From: JBOGTC01 sp050692055 | Lineage (GTDB): Bacteria; Chloroflexota; Limnocylindria; QHBO01 | Length of the DNA: 64,000 nt | NCBI GenBank assembly: GCA_050692055.1 | Contig: JBOGTC010000013.1 | Location: 1-64,000 of the forward strand | Direction: 5' to 3' | Shown here: positions 1 through 9,060 of the stretch, piece after piece | Numbering within the stretch: the first letter of the stretch is position 1 | Layout of the letters: each line of letters opens with the position of its first letter | Notes under the pieces: model-generated | What the model saw: only the letters and a program-made list of their open reading frames with translations | The model's database searches: none | Told to the model about the DNA's origin: nothing | Translations under genes and position numbers: made by a program

Positions 1-19
1 GGGCATCATCAGTCGTCAC
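1..19 (-). CDS. Start of an unidentified gene running off the left edge
   Basis: On the minus strand a GTG at 17-19 opens a reading frame (V-T-T-D-D-A...) that leaves the window at base 1. A purine-rich GGAGGAGC stretch lies just upstream on that strand, as expected for a ribosome binding site. Only six codons are visible, so no product can be named. It would be divergent from the peptidase gene at 327. Confidence 0.35.
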
Positions 20-326
20 GGCGGTGCTCCTCCGTTGCTCGGTTTGGTAGTCGAGCGCGAGGATGCGCCGCCGTGACTTATCGGCGCAGGGCTATTCGGA
101 GCGTCGCCAGAACTCGGAGATAGGACACCCTAGGCCCACTCAGGCGCGTCCACGACCAGATTCGACGCCCGGTCCACGCTCGCGCGGTGCGGCGCAACCC
201 TCACGCGACCCCGTCCAGCTCGCCGAAGCCGGCCCTGGTTGGCATCTGGCACGTTCGCGCCCACCGCATCGGCCGCGACGGAACATGGAACGAAGCGACG
301 CGATATCGGCTGGTACCGTTGGGCCG
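20..326. other. Intergenic stretch, nothing recognised
   Basis: About 300 bases lie between the divergent partial gene at the left edge and the M20 peptidase. Open frames cross it on both strands, as happens in any GC-rich sequence, but they show no domain. The peptidase frame is open back to 63, with other possible ATGs at 63 and 285, yet the protein family begins only near the ATG at 327. No convincing promoter or hairpin was seen. Confidence 0.4.
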
Positions 327-1724
327 ATGACCACACCCCCGACCGCCGCCCTGGACGTCGACGAGTGCGTCGAGCACCTGCGGGCGCTGATCCGGATCCC
401 ATCGGTCAATCCGCCGGGCGTGCCCGATGCGGCGGCCGGCCGAGACACGACCGGTGCCGAGACAGCAGCGGCGCGCTACTGCGCCGAGGTGCTCACGGCC
501 GCTGGTATCGAGGCCGAGGTCGTCGAGGTCAGCCCCGGCCGGGGCAGCTGCTTCGGTCGACAGCGCGCCCACGGACCGGCAAGCGAGCCACCGCTCATCC
601 TGCTGAGCCATCTCGACGTCGTGCCGGTCGATGCCGAGGCATGGTCGCGCGACCCATTCGGCGGCGAGCTGGTCGACGGCGTGGTGTGGGGTCGCGGCGC
701 GGTCGACATGAAGGACATGGTCGCCATGGAACTGTCGGTCATGCTGGGGCTGAAACGCGCGAATACCGAGCTGCGGCGCGACGTGATCTTCGCCGCCGTG
801 GCCGACGAGGAAGCGGGCGGCCAGCATGGCGCTCTGACGCTGGTCAGGCAGCGCCCCGAGCTCTTCGCCGACGCGCAGGGACGGCCCGCGGCGTCCGCTA
901 TCAACGAGGTCGGCGGCTACTCGTTCACGCTGGCCGCCAGTCGCTACTACGCCATCCAGGTGGCGGAGAAGGGCATCGTCTGGACCCGCGTGCGCACCAC
1001 CGGCACGCCCGGGCACGGCTCGATGCCGCACGACGACAACGCGGCGATCAAGCTGGCGCGCGCGGTATCGGCCCTGGCGGATGCCGCTGCTCGGAGGCCG
1101 GCCCGGCTGGACCCGGTGGTGAGGCGCTTCTTCGAGGGCATCGGCCTGGCGGAGGTCGCACGGCTTGCCGAACGCGAGCCCCAGGCCGCCCGCGAGGCGC
1201 TGGCGGCAGCCGTCCCGGAGGCGATCCTGCGCCGATCGCTCGACGCCATGCTCCGCGACACCATCACGCCCAACGTCATCCACGCCGGCAACAAGGTCAA
1301 CGTCATCCCCGGCGCCGGCGAGGCGGAGATCGATGTGCGCACCCTGCCGGACACCGACCAGGCGGCGCTGCTCGCCGAGCTGGGGCGCATCGCCGGCGAG
1401 GAAGCGACGGTCGAATCGATCATGACCATGCCACCGGTCGAATGGCCGGCCGACGCCGAGATCGTCATGCTCATGACCGATGCCCTGCGCCGCGCCGACC
1501 CGGAAGCCACCGCGCTGCCGATGATGATCACACCCGGGACCGACGCGAAGGCGCTGTCCCTCCTGGGCATCCCCTGCTACGGTTTCGCCCCGCTGCGCCT
1601 CGATGCGGATACGCCGTTCCTGTCGCTCTTCCACGGCCACGACGAGCGCGTCCCGGTTTCGGCGCTCGCGTTCGGCCTGCCGGTGCTTGCCGACGTCGTG
1701 GAGCGCTTCGCGGCTCGCACCTGA
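327..1724 (+). CDS. M20 family metallopeptidase (ArgE/DapE/ACY1-like)
   Basis: A 465-residue cytoplasmic zinc hydrolase of the M20 family, which cleaves N-acyl amino acids or small peptides; the substrate cannot be read from sequence. Metal-site motifs appear in family order: SHLDVVPVD (His and Asp ligands), GRGAVDMKD, then ADEEAGG with the general-base Glu. A C-terminal FHGHDERVP carries the last His ligand. A dimerisation/lid domain sits in the middle (GTPGHGSMPHDDNAA). The ATG at 327 is chosen because LRALIRIPSVNPP, the usual family N-terminus, follows about 20 residues later. It is 66 bp upstream of fabD on the same strand and probably a separate unit. Family call is firm, substrate open. 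Confidence 0.9.
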   Translation: MTTPPTAALDVDECVEHLRALIRIPSVNPPGVPDAAAGRDTTGAETAAARYCAEVLTAAGIEAEVVEVSPGRGSCFGRQRAHGPASEPPLILLSHLDVVPVDAEAWSRDPFGGELVDGVVWGRGAVDMKDMVAMELSVMLGLKRANTELRRDVIFAAVADEEAGGQHGALTLVRQRPELFADAQGRPAASAINEVGGYSFTLAASRYYAIQVAEKGIVWTRVRTTGTPGHGSMPHDDNAAIKLARAVSALADAAARRPARLDPVVRRFFEGIGLAEVARLAEREPQAAREALAAAVPEAILRRSLDAMLRDTITPNVIHAGNKVNVIPGAGEAEIDVRTLPDTDQAALLAELGRIAGEEATVESIMTMPPVEWPADAEIVMLMTDALRRADPEATALPMMITPGTDAKALSLLGIPCYGFAPLRLDADTPFLSLFHGHDERVPVSALAFGLPVLADVVERFAART

Positions 1725-1732
1725 TGGCCGGG

Positions 1733-1762
1733 TTCGGCCTCTAGCGCTTGCTCGGCTATACT
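1733..1762 (+). promoter_or_regulatory. Candidate sigma70-type promoter for fabD
   Basis: TATACT at 1757-1762 matches the -10 consensus at 5 of 6 positions. TTCGGC at 1733-1738 is a weak -35 with an 18-base spacer. Transcription would start about 20 bases before the fabD ATG. The -10 sits in the loop of a small inverted repeat (CTCGGC/GCCGAG). Seen by eye only. Confidence 0.35.
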
Positions 1763-1790
1763 CGCCGAGATTCTCCACGCACGAACGATC

Positions 1791-2783
1791 ATGAAATACG
1801 AGACCGATCCGGCCGCCTCGAGCACGGGGCGGCGCTCGCACGCCTTCGTCTTCCCCGGCCAGGGCTCCCAGTACGTGGGGATGGGCACCGCGCTCATCGA
1901 GCGCTCCCGGGCGGCAGCCGACGTCTTTGAGCGAGCTGACAGCGCGCTCGGCATCGAGCTGTCGCGGCTCATCCTGGAGGGTCCCGCTGTGGACCTGAAC
2001 CAGACGGTCAACGCGCAGCCTGCAATCCTGGCCACCAGCGTCGCCTACCTGGAGGCAATCCGGGACGAGGCGCGCGAGGCTGGGATCGAGATCGCGCCGC
2101 AGGCAGTTGCCGGGCATTCGGCCGGCCAGTACGCGGCGGCCGTCGCCGCCGACGCCATCGACTTCGCCGATGCGCTGCGCCTGGTGCGCCAGCGGGGTCG
2201 GATCATGCAGGAGCGCGGGATCGAGGGCGGCATGGGAGCCATCGTGGGCCTTTCGGACGAGCAGGTGCACGACATCGTGGAGCAGGCCCGCGAGCACGGC
2301 GAGATCAGCGTTGCGAACGCCAACGCTCCGGGGCAGATCGTCCTGTCGGGCGTCATCCCGGCGCTCGTCTTCGCACTCGAGATGAGCAAGACGGTCGGCG
2401 CGCGCAAGGCGGCGCGCCTCACGGTGAGCGTCGCGAGCCACTCGCCGCTCATGCGCCGGGCCCGCGACGAGTTCGGCCGCATCCTGGCCCGCGTCCCGTT
2501 CCGCGATCCGGCCGTGCCGATGCTCGGCAACGTACACGCCACTGCGATCCACACCGCCGAGGGGCTGCGTGACGAGCTGACCGAGCATCTCGTCCATGGC
2601 GTGCAGTGGACGGCGAGCGTGCGCCACATGGTCGCCGGCGGGGTCACCGACTTCGTCGAGGTGGGACCGGGTCGCGTCCTCTCCGGCCTCATCAAGCGCA
2701 TCAGCCCGGACGCTCGCACCCACGCCGTCGACGGCGGCGAGGACGCCTTCTGGTTCTTGAGCCCGTCCGAGGAGCCCGCGTGA
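1791..2783 (+). CDS. fabD: Malonyl-CoA:ACP transacylase
   Basis: A 330-residue enzyme that transfers malonyl from CoA to acyl carrier protein to supply fatty-acid elongation in the cytoplasm. The N-terminal FPGQGSQ motif is near residue 21. The nucleophile elbow is GHSAGQ with Ser at about residue 110 (GHSLGE is usual). The partner His is in SVASHSPLM near residue 215, and the C-terminal VEVGPG motif is intact. Length is normal for FabD. Its TGA overlaps the GTG of the next gene by four bases, so it is translationally coupled to the two ketosynthases that follow. No acpP or fabG is seen nearby. Confidence 0.95.
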   Translation: MKYETDPAASSTGRRSHAFVFPGQGSQYVGMGTALIERSRAAADVFERADSALGIELSRLILEGPAVDLNQTVNAQPAILATSVAYLEAIRDEAREAGIEIAPQAVAGHSAGQYAAAVAADAIDFADALRLVRQRGRIMQERGIEGGMGAIVGLSDEQVHDIVEQAREHGEISVANANAPGQIVLSGVIPALVFALEMSKTVGARKAARLTVSVASHSPLMRRARDEFGRILARVPFRDPAVPMLGNVHATAIHTAEGLRDELTEHLVHGVQWTASVRHMVAGGVTDFVEVGPGRVLSGLIKRISPDARTHAVDGGEDAFWFLSPSEEPA

Positions 2784-4066
2784 GCGATCGGCGCGTGGTC
2801 GTCACCGGCCTGGGCGTCGTCTCCCCGGTCGGCATCGGCGCCGATGCCTCGTGGGACGCTCTCGTCAGCGGTCGATCCGGCATCGCCGACATCACGCTCT
2901 TCGACGCGTCGCCGTTCGAGATCCGCGTCGCGGGCGAGGTCAAGGACTTCGACGTCACGCAGTTCATGGACGCCAAGGACGCGCGGCGCCACGATCGGAA
3001 CACGCACTTCGCCGTGGCCGCCTCCGGGGAGGCGCTGCGCCACGCCGGCCTGCTGAACGACGGCGGCCAGGTGAACGGCGACGTGAACCCCGACCGCTTC
3101 GGAATGGTGTTCGGGACCGGGATCGGCGGCATCGGCATCCTGCTGGACGGCCAGAAGACACTCGACGAGCGCGGCCCGCGTCGTGTCTCGCCGTTCATGC
3201 TGCCGCACATGCTCCCCGACTCGGCATCGGGCCAGGTCGCCATCCAGTTCGGGCTGCGCGGCCCGAACATGGCCGTCGTGAGCGCCTGCGCCACGGGGGG
3301 CCACGCCATCGGCGAGGCGATGGAGGCAATCGTTCGCGGCCAGGCAGACCTGATGCTCGGCGCCGGGACCGAGGCGCCGCTGGTGCCGCTCGCGTTCGCC
3401 GGCTTCGGCCAGATGCGCGCCCTCGGCACGCCGAGGGACCCCGACACCGGCGAGTACAACCCCGCCATGGCATCGCGGCCGTTCGACGCCACCCGCGACG
3501 GCTTCGTGGTTTCCGAGGGATCGGCGGTCCTCGTGCTGGAGGAGCTGGAGCATGCGCTTGCCCGTGGAGCACGGCCGATCGCCGAGGTCATCGGCTACGG
3601 ATCATCCGCCGATGCGTTCGATATGGCGGCACCGGCCGAGCGGGGCGAGGGCAACCAGCGCGCCATGCGCGCCGCCCTGACGCGCGCCGGCATCGGTCCT
3701 GAGCAGGTCGACTACATCAACGCCCACGGCACGAGCACGCCCCTGAATGACCGATACGAGACGATGGCCATCCGTGACGTCTTCGGCGACCAGGCCGAGC
3801 GCCTGGCAGTGAGCAGCACGAAGTCGATGATCGGGCACGCCATGGGCGCGGCAGGAGCGATCGAGGCCTTCGTGTGTGCCAAGGTCGTCGAGACCGGCTG
3901 CATCCCGCCCACCATCAACTATCGGCATCCCGACCCCGAACTGACGCTCGACTACGTGCCGAACGAGGCGCGCAGCGCCGACGTGCGGGTGGCGCTGAGC
4001 AACTCGATGGGCCTGGGCGGCCACAACTCGACCGTCCTGGTGCGCCGATACGAGGACAACGCGTGA
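2780..4066 (+). CDS. fabF: Beta-ketoacyl-ACP synthase II, first copy
   Basis: A 428-residue condensing enzyme that joins malonyl-ACP to acyl-ACP in fatty-acid elongation. The Cys-His-His triad is complete: Cys at about residue 170 in SACATGG, His near 316 in NAHGTSTPLND, and His near 353 in KSMIGHAMGAAGA. The GTG start at 2780 overlaps the fabD stop (GTGA). The open frame extends further upstream, but only from this GTG does the protein begin with the family's VVVTGLGVVSPVG. It ends in another GTGA overlap with a second copy. Function is well supported; its chain-length preference against the second copy is unknown. Confidence 0.95.
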   Translation: MSDRRVVVTGLGVVSPVGIGADASWDALVSGRSGIADITLFDASPFEIRVAGEVKDFDVTQFMDAKDARRHDRNTHFAVAASGEALRHAGLLNDGGQVNGDVNPDRFGMVFGTGIGGIGILLDGQKTLDERGPRRVSPFMLPHMLPDSASGQVAIQFGLRGPNMAVVSACATGGHAIGEAMEAIVRGQADLMLGAGTEAPLVPLAFAGFGQMRALGTPRDPDTGEYNPAMASRPFDATRDGFVVSEGSAVLVLEELEHALARGARPIAEVIGYGSSADAFDMAAPAERGEGNQRAMRAALTRAGIGPEQVDYINAHGTSTPLNDRYETMAIRDVFGDQAERLAVSSTKSMIGHAMGAAGAIEAFVCAKVVETGCIPPTINYRHPDPELTLDYVPNEARSADVRVALSNSMGLGGHNSTVLVRRYEDNA

Positions 4067-5331
4067 CACGCCCGCCACCGGCGCGGGATCCGGCGCGTCG
4101 CGCCGTCGTCACCGGGCTCGGCGCGGTCACGCCCATCGGCAACGACGCCGACACCTTCTGGCGCAACCTGACCGCCGGCGTCAGCGGCATCGACCGGATC
4201 CGCTCCTTCGACCCCGAGGGCCTCGAGGTGCAGATCGCTGCCGAGGTCAAGGACTTCGACCCGCGGGCCTACATCGACTTCAAGGCCGCGCGACGCATGG
4301 CGCGCTTCAGCCACCTGGCGGTCGCTGCCGCGTCGCAGGCGATCGAGTCATCCGGCCTCGAGATCGGCGATGGGAACCGTGACGACATCGCGGTCGTGGT
4401 CAATACCGGCGGCGGAGGCATGGAGGAGGTTGCGGTCGAGCAGACGACGTTCGACCAGCGCGGGGGGTCGCGGGTCAGCCCCTTCATGGTGCCGATGATG
4501 TCGCCCTCGATGGGCGCCTGCCAGGTCAGCATGAAGTACGGCACCCGCGGCCCGGTGATCACCTCGGTCGCCGCCTGCGCATCCGGCGTGCAGGCGTTCG
4601 TGGAGGCCCAACGACTCATCGAGCACGGCGACGTCGACGTGGCGATCACCGGCGGCAGCGAGAGCGCCATCATGCCGCTCTCGTTCGCGACCCTGGCGAA
4701 TATGGGCGCCCTGTCGAAGCGCAACGGCGATCCCGCCGCTGCCTCTCGCCCCTTCGACGCGGAGCGCGACGGCTTCGTGTTCGGCGAGGCCGGCGGCATC
4801 GTGGTCATCGAGGCCGCGGAGCACGCCGAGGCGCGCGGCGCCACGATCCTGGCCGAGGTGGCCGGGGGAGCCCTGACCGGCGACGCCTTCCACATCAGCG
4901 CTCCGGAGCCGTCCGGCTACGGCGCCAGCCTCGCGATGCAGCGCGCCGTCCGCGACGCTCATCTCGAGCTGGAGCAGGTCGACTATGTCGTGGCCCACGG
5001 GACGAGCACCCCGCTGAACGACGCCACCGAGACGAAGGCCATCCGCGCCGCGTTCGGCGCCCATGCCGACCGGCTGGCGATCAGCAGCAACAAGAGCATG
5101 ATCGGCCACACGCTGGGAGCAGCGGGAGCCATGAGCGCGCTGGCTGCGGTCCTCGCCATCCGCGACGGCGTCATCCCGCCCACCATCAACCAGGAGCACT
5201 CCGATCCCGCCTGTGACCTGGACTACGTGCCCAACGAGGCGCGGCACGCCACGCTGAACGTGGCAATCGTCAACGGCTTCGGGTTCGGCGGTCAGAACGC
5301 CGTCGCGGTCTTCTCGCGCTACGCGGGCTGA
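4063..5331 (+). CDS. fabF: Beta-ketoacyl-ACP synthase II, second tandem copy
   Basis: A 422-residue paralogue of the preceding gene with the same thiolase fold and a full triad: Cys near residue 172 in AACASGV, His in VAHGTSTPLND, and His in KSMIGHTLGAAGA. The GTG start overlaps the previous stop (GTGA), giving a tightly coupled fabD-fabF-fabF operon. Both copies keep all catalytic residues, so neither looks like an inactive chain-length factor. They differ clearly in the middle (for example NTGGGGMEEV against GTGIGGIGIL), so this is not a fresh duplication. Distinct substrate ranges are likely but not shown. Confidence 0.94.
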   Translation: MTRPPPARDPARRAVVTGLGAVTPIGNDADTFWRNLTAGVSGIDRIRSFDPEGLEVQIAAEVKDFDPRAYIDFKAARRMARFSHLAVAAASQAIESSGLEIGDGNRDDIAVVVNTGGGGMEEVAVEQTTFDQRGGSRVSPFMVPMMSPSMGACQVSMKYGTRGPVITSVAACASGVQAFVEAQRLIEHGDVDVAITGGSESAIMPLSFATLANMGALSKRNGDPAAASRPFDAERDGFVFGEAGGIVVIEAAEHAEARGATILAEVAGGALTGDAFHISAPEPSGYGASLAMQRAVRDAHLELEQVDYVVAHGTSTPLNDATETKAIRAAFGAHADRLAISSNKSMIGHTLGAAGAMSALAAVLAIRDGVIPPTINQEHSDPACDLDYVPNEARHATLNVAIVNGFGFGGQNAVAVFSRYAG

Positions 5332-5470
5332 AGGAGGCCGGCCGGCGGGGCCGCGACAGGGCGGACGCCGGCGGTACCGGGTCCCCATGGCCCATCGGTC
5401 CACTCCGCGAGGGCGACCGCGAACCCTAGCATGCGCTCGTGGTTCGCGACGCTCGTGCCCGCGCCCGGCC

Positions 5471-5950
5471 ATGACCGAGGTGAACGGGCTCCACCTGGCC
5501 TACCGCGGCTTCATCGCCGGGCTGGTCGGCGGCTACGTGTGGGTGGCGATCGCGATGCTGCTGGCCTGGCCGTTCGGTCATCCGCTCGATCCGCTGCAGC
5601 TGCTGGCGTCCATCGGCCCGGAGGGCATGAGCGCCTCGCCCCAGGAGGCTTTCGTGCTGGGGCTCGGGCTGGTGCAGGGGGCCTGCGGCGCCATCGGCAT
5701 TGGGTTCGCGTACTTCTTCGCGCGCTTCTTCACGGTTCGCGCCACGCTGGCGATCGCCGGACCCTGCGTCGCCCTCCTGTCCTGGGCAGTGCTGAGCGAG
5801 CGGCTGGCCGCCGCCATCGGTCTTGCGGGCTGGCAGGTCGGAGCTCCGCTGGCGCTCCTCGTGGCGACGATCTGCTACGGGCTGGTCCTTGGCTCGGCGG
5901 TCCCGCTGCGCGGCCAGGTCATGCGCTCCACGGCCGCGCCCGCCGGCTGA
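5471..5950 (+). CDS. Small integral membrane protein, unknown function
   Basis: A 159-residue protein with about four hydrophobic segments: roughly residues 10-35 (RGFIAGLVGGYVWVAIAMLL), 58-82, 86-108 and 118-145. No catalytic motif or named domain was recognised. The ATG at 5471 begins MTEVNGLHLAYRG, just ahead of the first membrane helix. Upstream in-frame codons are Arg-rich and look non-coding. It lies 139 bp after the fabF pair on the same strand, and its 3' end overlaps the convergent gene at 5919 by 32 bases. Confidence 0.6.
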   Translation: MTEVNGLHLAYRGFIAGLVGGYVWVAIAMLLAWPFGHPLDPLQLLASIGPEGMSASPQEAFVLGLGLVQGACGAIGIGFAYFFARFFTVRATLAIAGPCVALLSWAVLSERLAAAIGLAGWQVGAPLALLVATICYGLVLGSAVPLRGQVMRSTAAPAG

Positions 5951-7244
5951 CAGACACGGCCAACGACCGGAGCGCGACCACCACCGCGCCGAGCACGACC
6001 AACGTCGCGCCCACCAACGGCCACGGCGACCCGCGATCGGGCGCCATGGCCGCGTCAGGGAAGCGCTGCGGGAACTGGTCGGAGATCGCCGCCGCCAGGC
6101 TGGCGCTCAGCTCGGCCGTGTGCACGTAGGCGTCGCGCGCGATCTCGAATGCGAGCTCGTAGTCGCCAGCCGCATAGGCGTCGGCCTGCGTGATGAGATG
6201 GTCGGTGTGGGTGGCGATCAGTGCCTCGAGCACCTCGGCCGGCACGAACGGGTTGGCATCGGCCACGAAGGCGCTGAAGTCCGTCTGGTACTCGCCGAGG
6301 TCCTCCACCGCGCCCTCGGAGACGGCGTCGTCATCGGTCGCAAGACCTGTGACGTACGCGAAGTACGAGTCGACATGGCTCTCCCACAGCGCCCCGAACG
6401 CCTCGCCCGCCTCGGCGCCGTAGACCTCCGCGATCGTGTCCTGCAGCTCGGCCGAGTTCTCGGCGAGCGCATTCGCGGCACTCTCCGCGTCGGGCGCATC
6501 GGTGAGCGCAGCACGCATGGCGAGCGCCGCGAGATAGGTGTGCTCGCCGAAGAGCCTGTCCAGCGTGATGCGCAGGTCGGTGGCGGGGCTGAACGCCGCC
6601 TCCTGGCCCTCGAACCGCTCCGGGAATAGGCTGACGATGCCCACCGCCAGCCCGTCTCCGACGGTGAACATGTGCCGATACGTGTCGCGGATGGCGGGGT
6701 ATGCGTCGCCGAACGCCGACAGCTCGAACTCGGATACGTGCTCGAGCTGCTGGACGTGCTCCTCGATGAGCCCCTCCACCGCCTCCTGGGGCAGGGCCGG
6801 GATGGCCTCCGCCAGGAAGCCGCTGAAGTCCGCGACGTAGCGGTCGAGCTGTTCGGACGCGAGCTGCGCGGCATCGGCATCGCCGTCGACCAGCGCGCGA
6901 GCGTAGTCCACCAGGAAGCCGATGTGATTCCGCCAATGCTCGCCGAACGCCTCGGCCGCCTCGGCCCCGTAGACGCTCTCGATGGCCGCCACGATCTCGG
7001 TCGTGTTGTCCTCGAGCACGGCTGCGGCCGCGGTGAAGTCGGGATTGCCCGCGATGCCGCTGCGAACCACCTCCAGCGACAGGAACGCATGCTCGGCCAG
7101 CAGTCGGTCGAGGCTGACGCGGAGCGCGGTCGCCGGAGCATCGGGCGGGGTCTCATCCTGGGCGATCGCGGGGCCGGCGAGCAGCCCGACCAGCGAGACG
7201 GAGAGCAGCAGAGTCGGCAGCGGGTGGCGGGGGCGAAGGCTCAT
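5919..7244 (-). CDS. Secreted, membrane-anchored helical protein with two tandem repeats
   Basis: A 441-residue protein. A Sec signal peptide (LLLSVSLVGLLAGPAIAQ) is followed by two about 180-residue, Ala/Glu-rich, probably all-helical repeats. Each starts LRxxLDRLxxEHxxL, contains VYGAEAxEAFGxxWxxH, then an EQLDxY or EDLGEY stretch, and ends near FPERF or FPQRF. A single C-terminal helix (WPLVGATLVVLGAVVVALRS) with an Arg-rich tail would anchor it outside the cell. No enzyme motif was seen. The ATG at 7244 was chosen because the signal peptide starts there. It follows the gene ending at 7285 by 40 bp on the same strand, so the two may be co-transcribed. Confidence 0.7.
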   Translation of the reverse strand: MSLRPRHPLPTLLLSVSLVGLLAGPAIAQDETPPDAPATALRVSLDRLLAEHAFLSLEVVRSGIAGNPDFTAAAAVLEDNTTEIVAAIESVYGAEAAEAFGEHWRNHIGFLVDYARALVDGDADAAQLASEQLDRYVADFSGFLAEAIPALPQEAVEGLIEEHVQQLEHVSEFELSAFGDAYPAIRDTYRHMFTVGDGLAVGIVSLFPERFEGQEAAFSPATDLRITLDRLFGEHTYLAALAMRAALTDAPDAESAANALAENSAELQDTIAEVYGAEAGEAFGALWESHVDSYFAYVTGLATDDDAVSEGAVEDLGEYQTDFSAFVADANPFVPAEVLEALIATHTDHLITQADAYAAGDYELAFEIARDAYVHTAELSASLAAAISDQFPQRFPDAAMAPDRGSPWPLVGATLVVLGAVVVALRSLAVSVSRRARPWSA

Positions 7245-7284
7245 GGGTTCATCTCCGGTGGTTCGAGCGGTGAGCACGGGCGAC

Positions 7285-8988
7285 TCATTGTCCGACCCGC
7301 AGGTTGTCAACGAACAGGTGCGTATCGAGCGCCGCCTGGGAGGCCCGCACGCAGACCTCGTCCCGGGAGTCGAAGGCGGCCGCATCGTCGGCGGCGAGGG
7401 TCGTGGCCAGGGCCTGGGCGCCGCTGTCGCGTCCGTTGACCTCGAGCTGCGCCGATCGCTCCCCGTCCCAGGCGAGGTCGAGCCGATACCAGGCATCCGG
7501 CGTCAGATCACCGAGCTGGGCGAGCCCGCGGCTGAAGCCGATGGGCGCGGCGCCGACGGTCGCGAAGCTGACGCCGAGCGCGCCGTTCGGATCGAGCTCG
7601 CCGATGCGCAGGTCGAATGACATCGACGCACCGCCCTCGGCAAGCTCGGACGCATCCAGGCACAGGCCGGAGTCGGCGCCCTCCAGGCGCAACGACCGGT
7701 CGAACGGCGACGGCAACGGGACAACCTCGGGGGCGCCGATGACGCGTGTGACGGACTCGGTGTTCGCCTCCAGCACGCCGATGGGATGCAGGTCGAAGGC
7801 GACGCTCCCGTCGACGGCCGGAGCCGCCGCGGTGGCAGGCGGCGTTCCGTCGTCAGTCGGGCGAGGCCCGCCGGTGTTCGTCCCGTCGCCGATCACGCCG
7901 GCGGGCGTGGCGAGGCCGTCCCTGTCAGAGGTCGGGCCGAATCCACCGAACGGGCGAATCGCGCCGGCCACGACGCCCACCGCCACCAGCAGCAGCCCAC
8001 CCACCAGCAGCCCGGCGACGAGGTGGCGACGGCGGGGCGCCGGAGCCGGTGCCGGCTCCGATGAAGTGACGACTGCTGCGGGCCGTGGCTCAGCCTCGGG
8101 CTTTGGCTCGGGTTCCGATGGCGCCTCGCGCGCCGGAGCCGGTGTCGCGACCGCCACCACCTCCACCTGCGCCGGAGCCGGTGCGGTCGTGACCGCGGCG
8201 GGCGCAGCATCGGTACCTGGCGCGGCCTGCCCAGCTCCATCCGTCGGCGGCTCCGCAGCCGAGTCGCGGGATCGCGTCTCCTCCGCCAGGTCCGGCGGCG
8301 GCTCCGCAACAGCGGGCACGGGCGGCCGCGCCGCCTCGCGGTCGGGGCCGGGAGGCATGATGGGGATGGCGGCGATCGCAGCCGGCGCGAGCGGCTTCTC
8401 GACTTCTGCACGTGGGCTGCGCCTCGCGATCTGGCGGCCCACGTTGACGAGCCGCCGCGCCACCGAACGCCAGCGGGCCTCGTAGCTGGTGAGGAGCGGG
8501 CGCATCTCGGCCCTCAGCTCGCGAGCCGGCTCCTCGGCCGCCGGCCAGACATGCTCCAGCCGGCTGGCCGCCGCGTCACGACAGCTCTCCACGCGGGACA
8601 TGAGCGCGCCGGCCGCCAGCCACGCGTCCTCCCACGCGTTGAGCGCCTCCTCGCGATCGCCTGCGGCCTCGATCCCCTCCTCGAGCTCTGCGAGCGCGGC
8701 GATGGCCGCATCCAGCTCGCGGATGGCGCTCCGCGCCGCGTTCAGGTCCGGCGCCGGCGGCTCGGGCGTGTCAACCAATGGCCTCGACGCGGCGCATCGC
8801 ACGCAGGCCACGGCAACGGCATCCCAGCAGCAGCTGCGGCCGACGAACATGCCGCAGCCGGCGCACCATCGGAACACATTTTCGATACGTCGAAATTGGA
8901 GGTCACCTGATCCCGGCTCGGGGATAAGCAGGTCGTAGTGACGGGCACACTGCTCGCAGGATCCGGTGACCGGCCGCTCATCGAGCAC
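7285..8988 (-). CDS. Zinc-ribbon / single-pass membrane protein with extracellular beta-sandwich domain
   Basis: A 567-residue multi-part protein. The N-terminal about 70 residues carry CxxC pairs (CEQCARHY, CAGCGMF, CVRCAAS), suggesting cytoplasmic zinc ribbons. A helical region (about 80-200) and a Pro/Ala/Glu-rich linker follow, then one membrane helix near residue 330 (HLVAGLLVGGLLLVAVGVVA). A C-terminal about 170-residue domain ends CVRAS...LFVDNLRVG, like the CLRTP...LFDNVRIQ ending of the secreted protein at 22318. That domain is probably a LamG/jelly-roll fold outside the cell. The start is GTG at 8988. It could link an internal metal-binding module to a surface ligand; the function is unknown. 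Confidence 0.65.
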   Translation of the reverse strand: MLDERPVTGSCEQCARHYDLLIPEPGSGDLQFRRIENVFRWCAGCGMFVGRSCCWDAVAVACVRCAASRPLVDTPEPPAPDLNAARSAIRELDAAIAALAELEEGIEAAGDREEALNAWEDAWLAAGALMSRVESCRDAAASRLEHVWPAAEEPARELRAEMRPLLTSYEARWRSVARRLVNVGRQIARRSPRAEVEKPLAPAAIAAIPIMPPGPDREAARPPVPAVAEPPPDLAEETRSRDSAAEPPTDGAGQAAPGTDAAPAAVTTAPAPAQVEVVAVATPAPAREAPSEPEPKPEAEPRPAAVVTSSEPAPAPAPRRRHLVAGLLVGGLLLVAVGVVAGAIRPFGGFGPTSDRDGLATPAGVIGDGTNTGGPRPTDDGTPPATAAAPAVDGSVAFDLHPIGVLEANTESVTRVIGAPEVVPLPSPFDRSLRLEGADSGLCLDASELAEGGASMSFDLRIGELDPNGALGVSFATVGAAPIGFSRGLAQLGDLTPDAWYRLDLAWDGERSAQLEVNGRDSGAQALATTLAADDAAAFDSRDEVCVRASQAALDTHLFVDNLRVGQ

Positions 8989-9060
8989 GGATCAGGCCAC
9001 CTGCGTCCAGGCCGCCTAGCGTAGTCCTCCCGCTGGAGTTCGTCACGCGGGCGCGTCTGA

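Noticed and set aside
201..2723. 840-codon open frame on the minus strand opposite the peptidase and fabD
   Set aside because: It is antisense to two well-conserved genes, is rich in Arg/His/Asp-type shadow composition and shows no domain. It is a product of high GC content at third positions.
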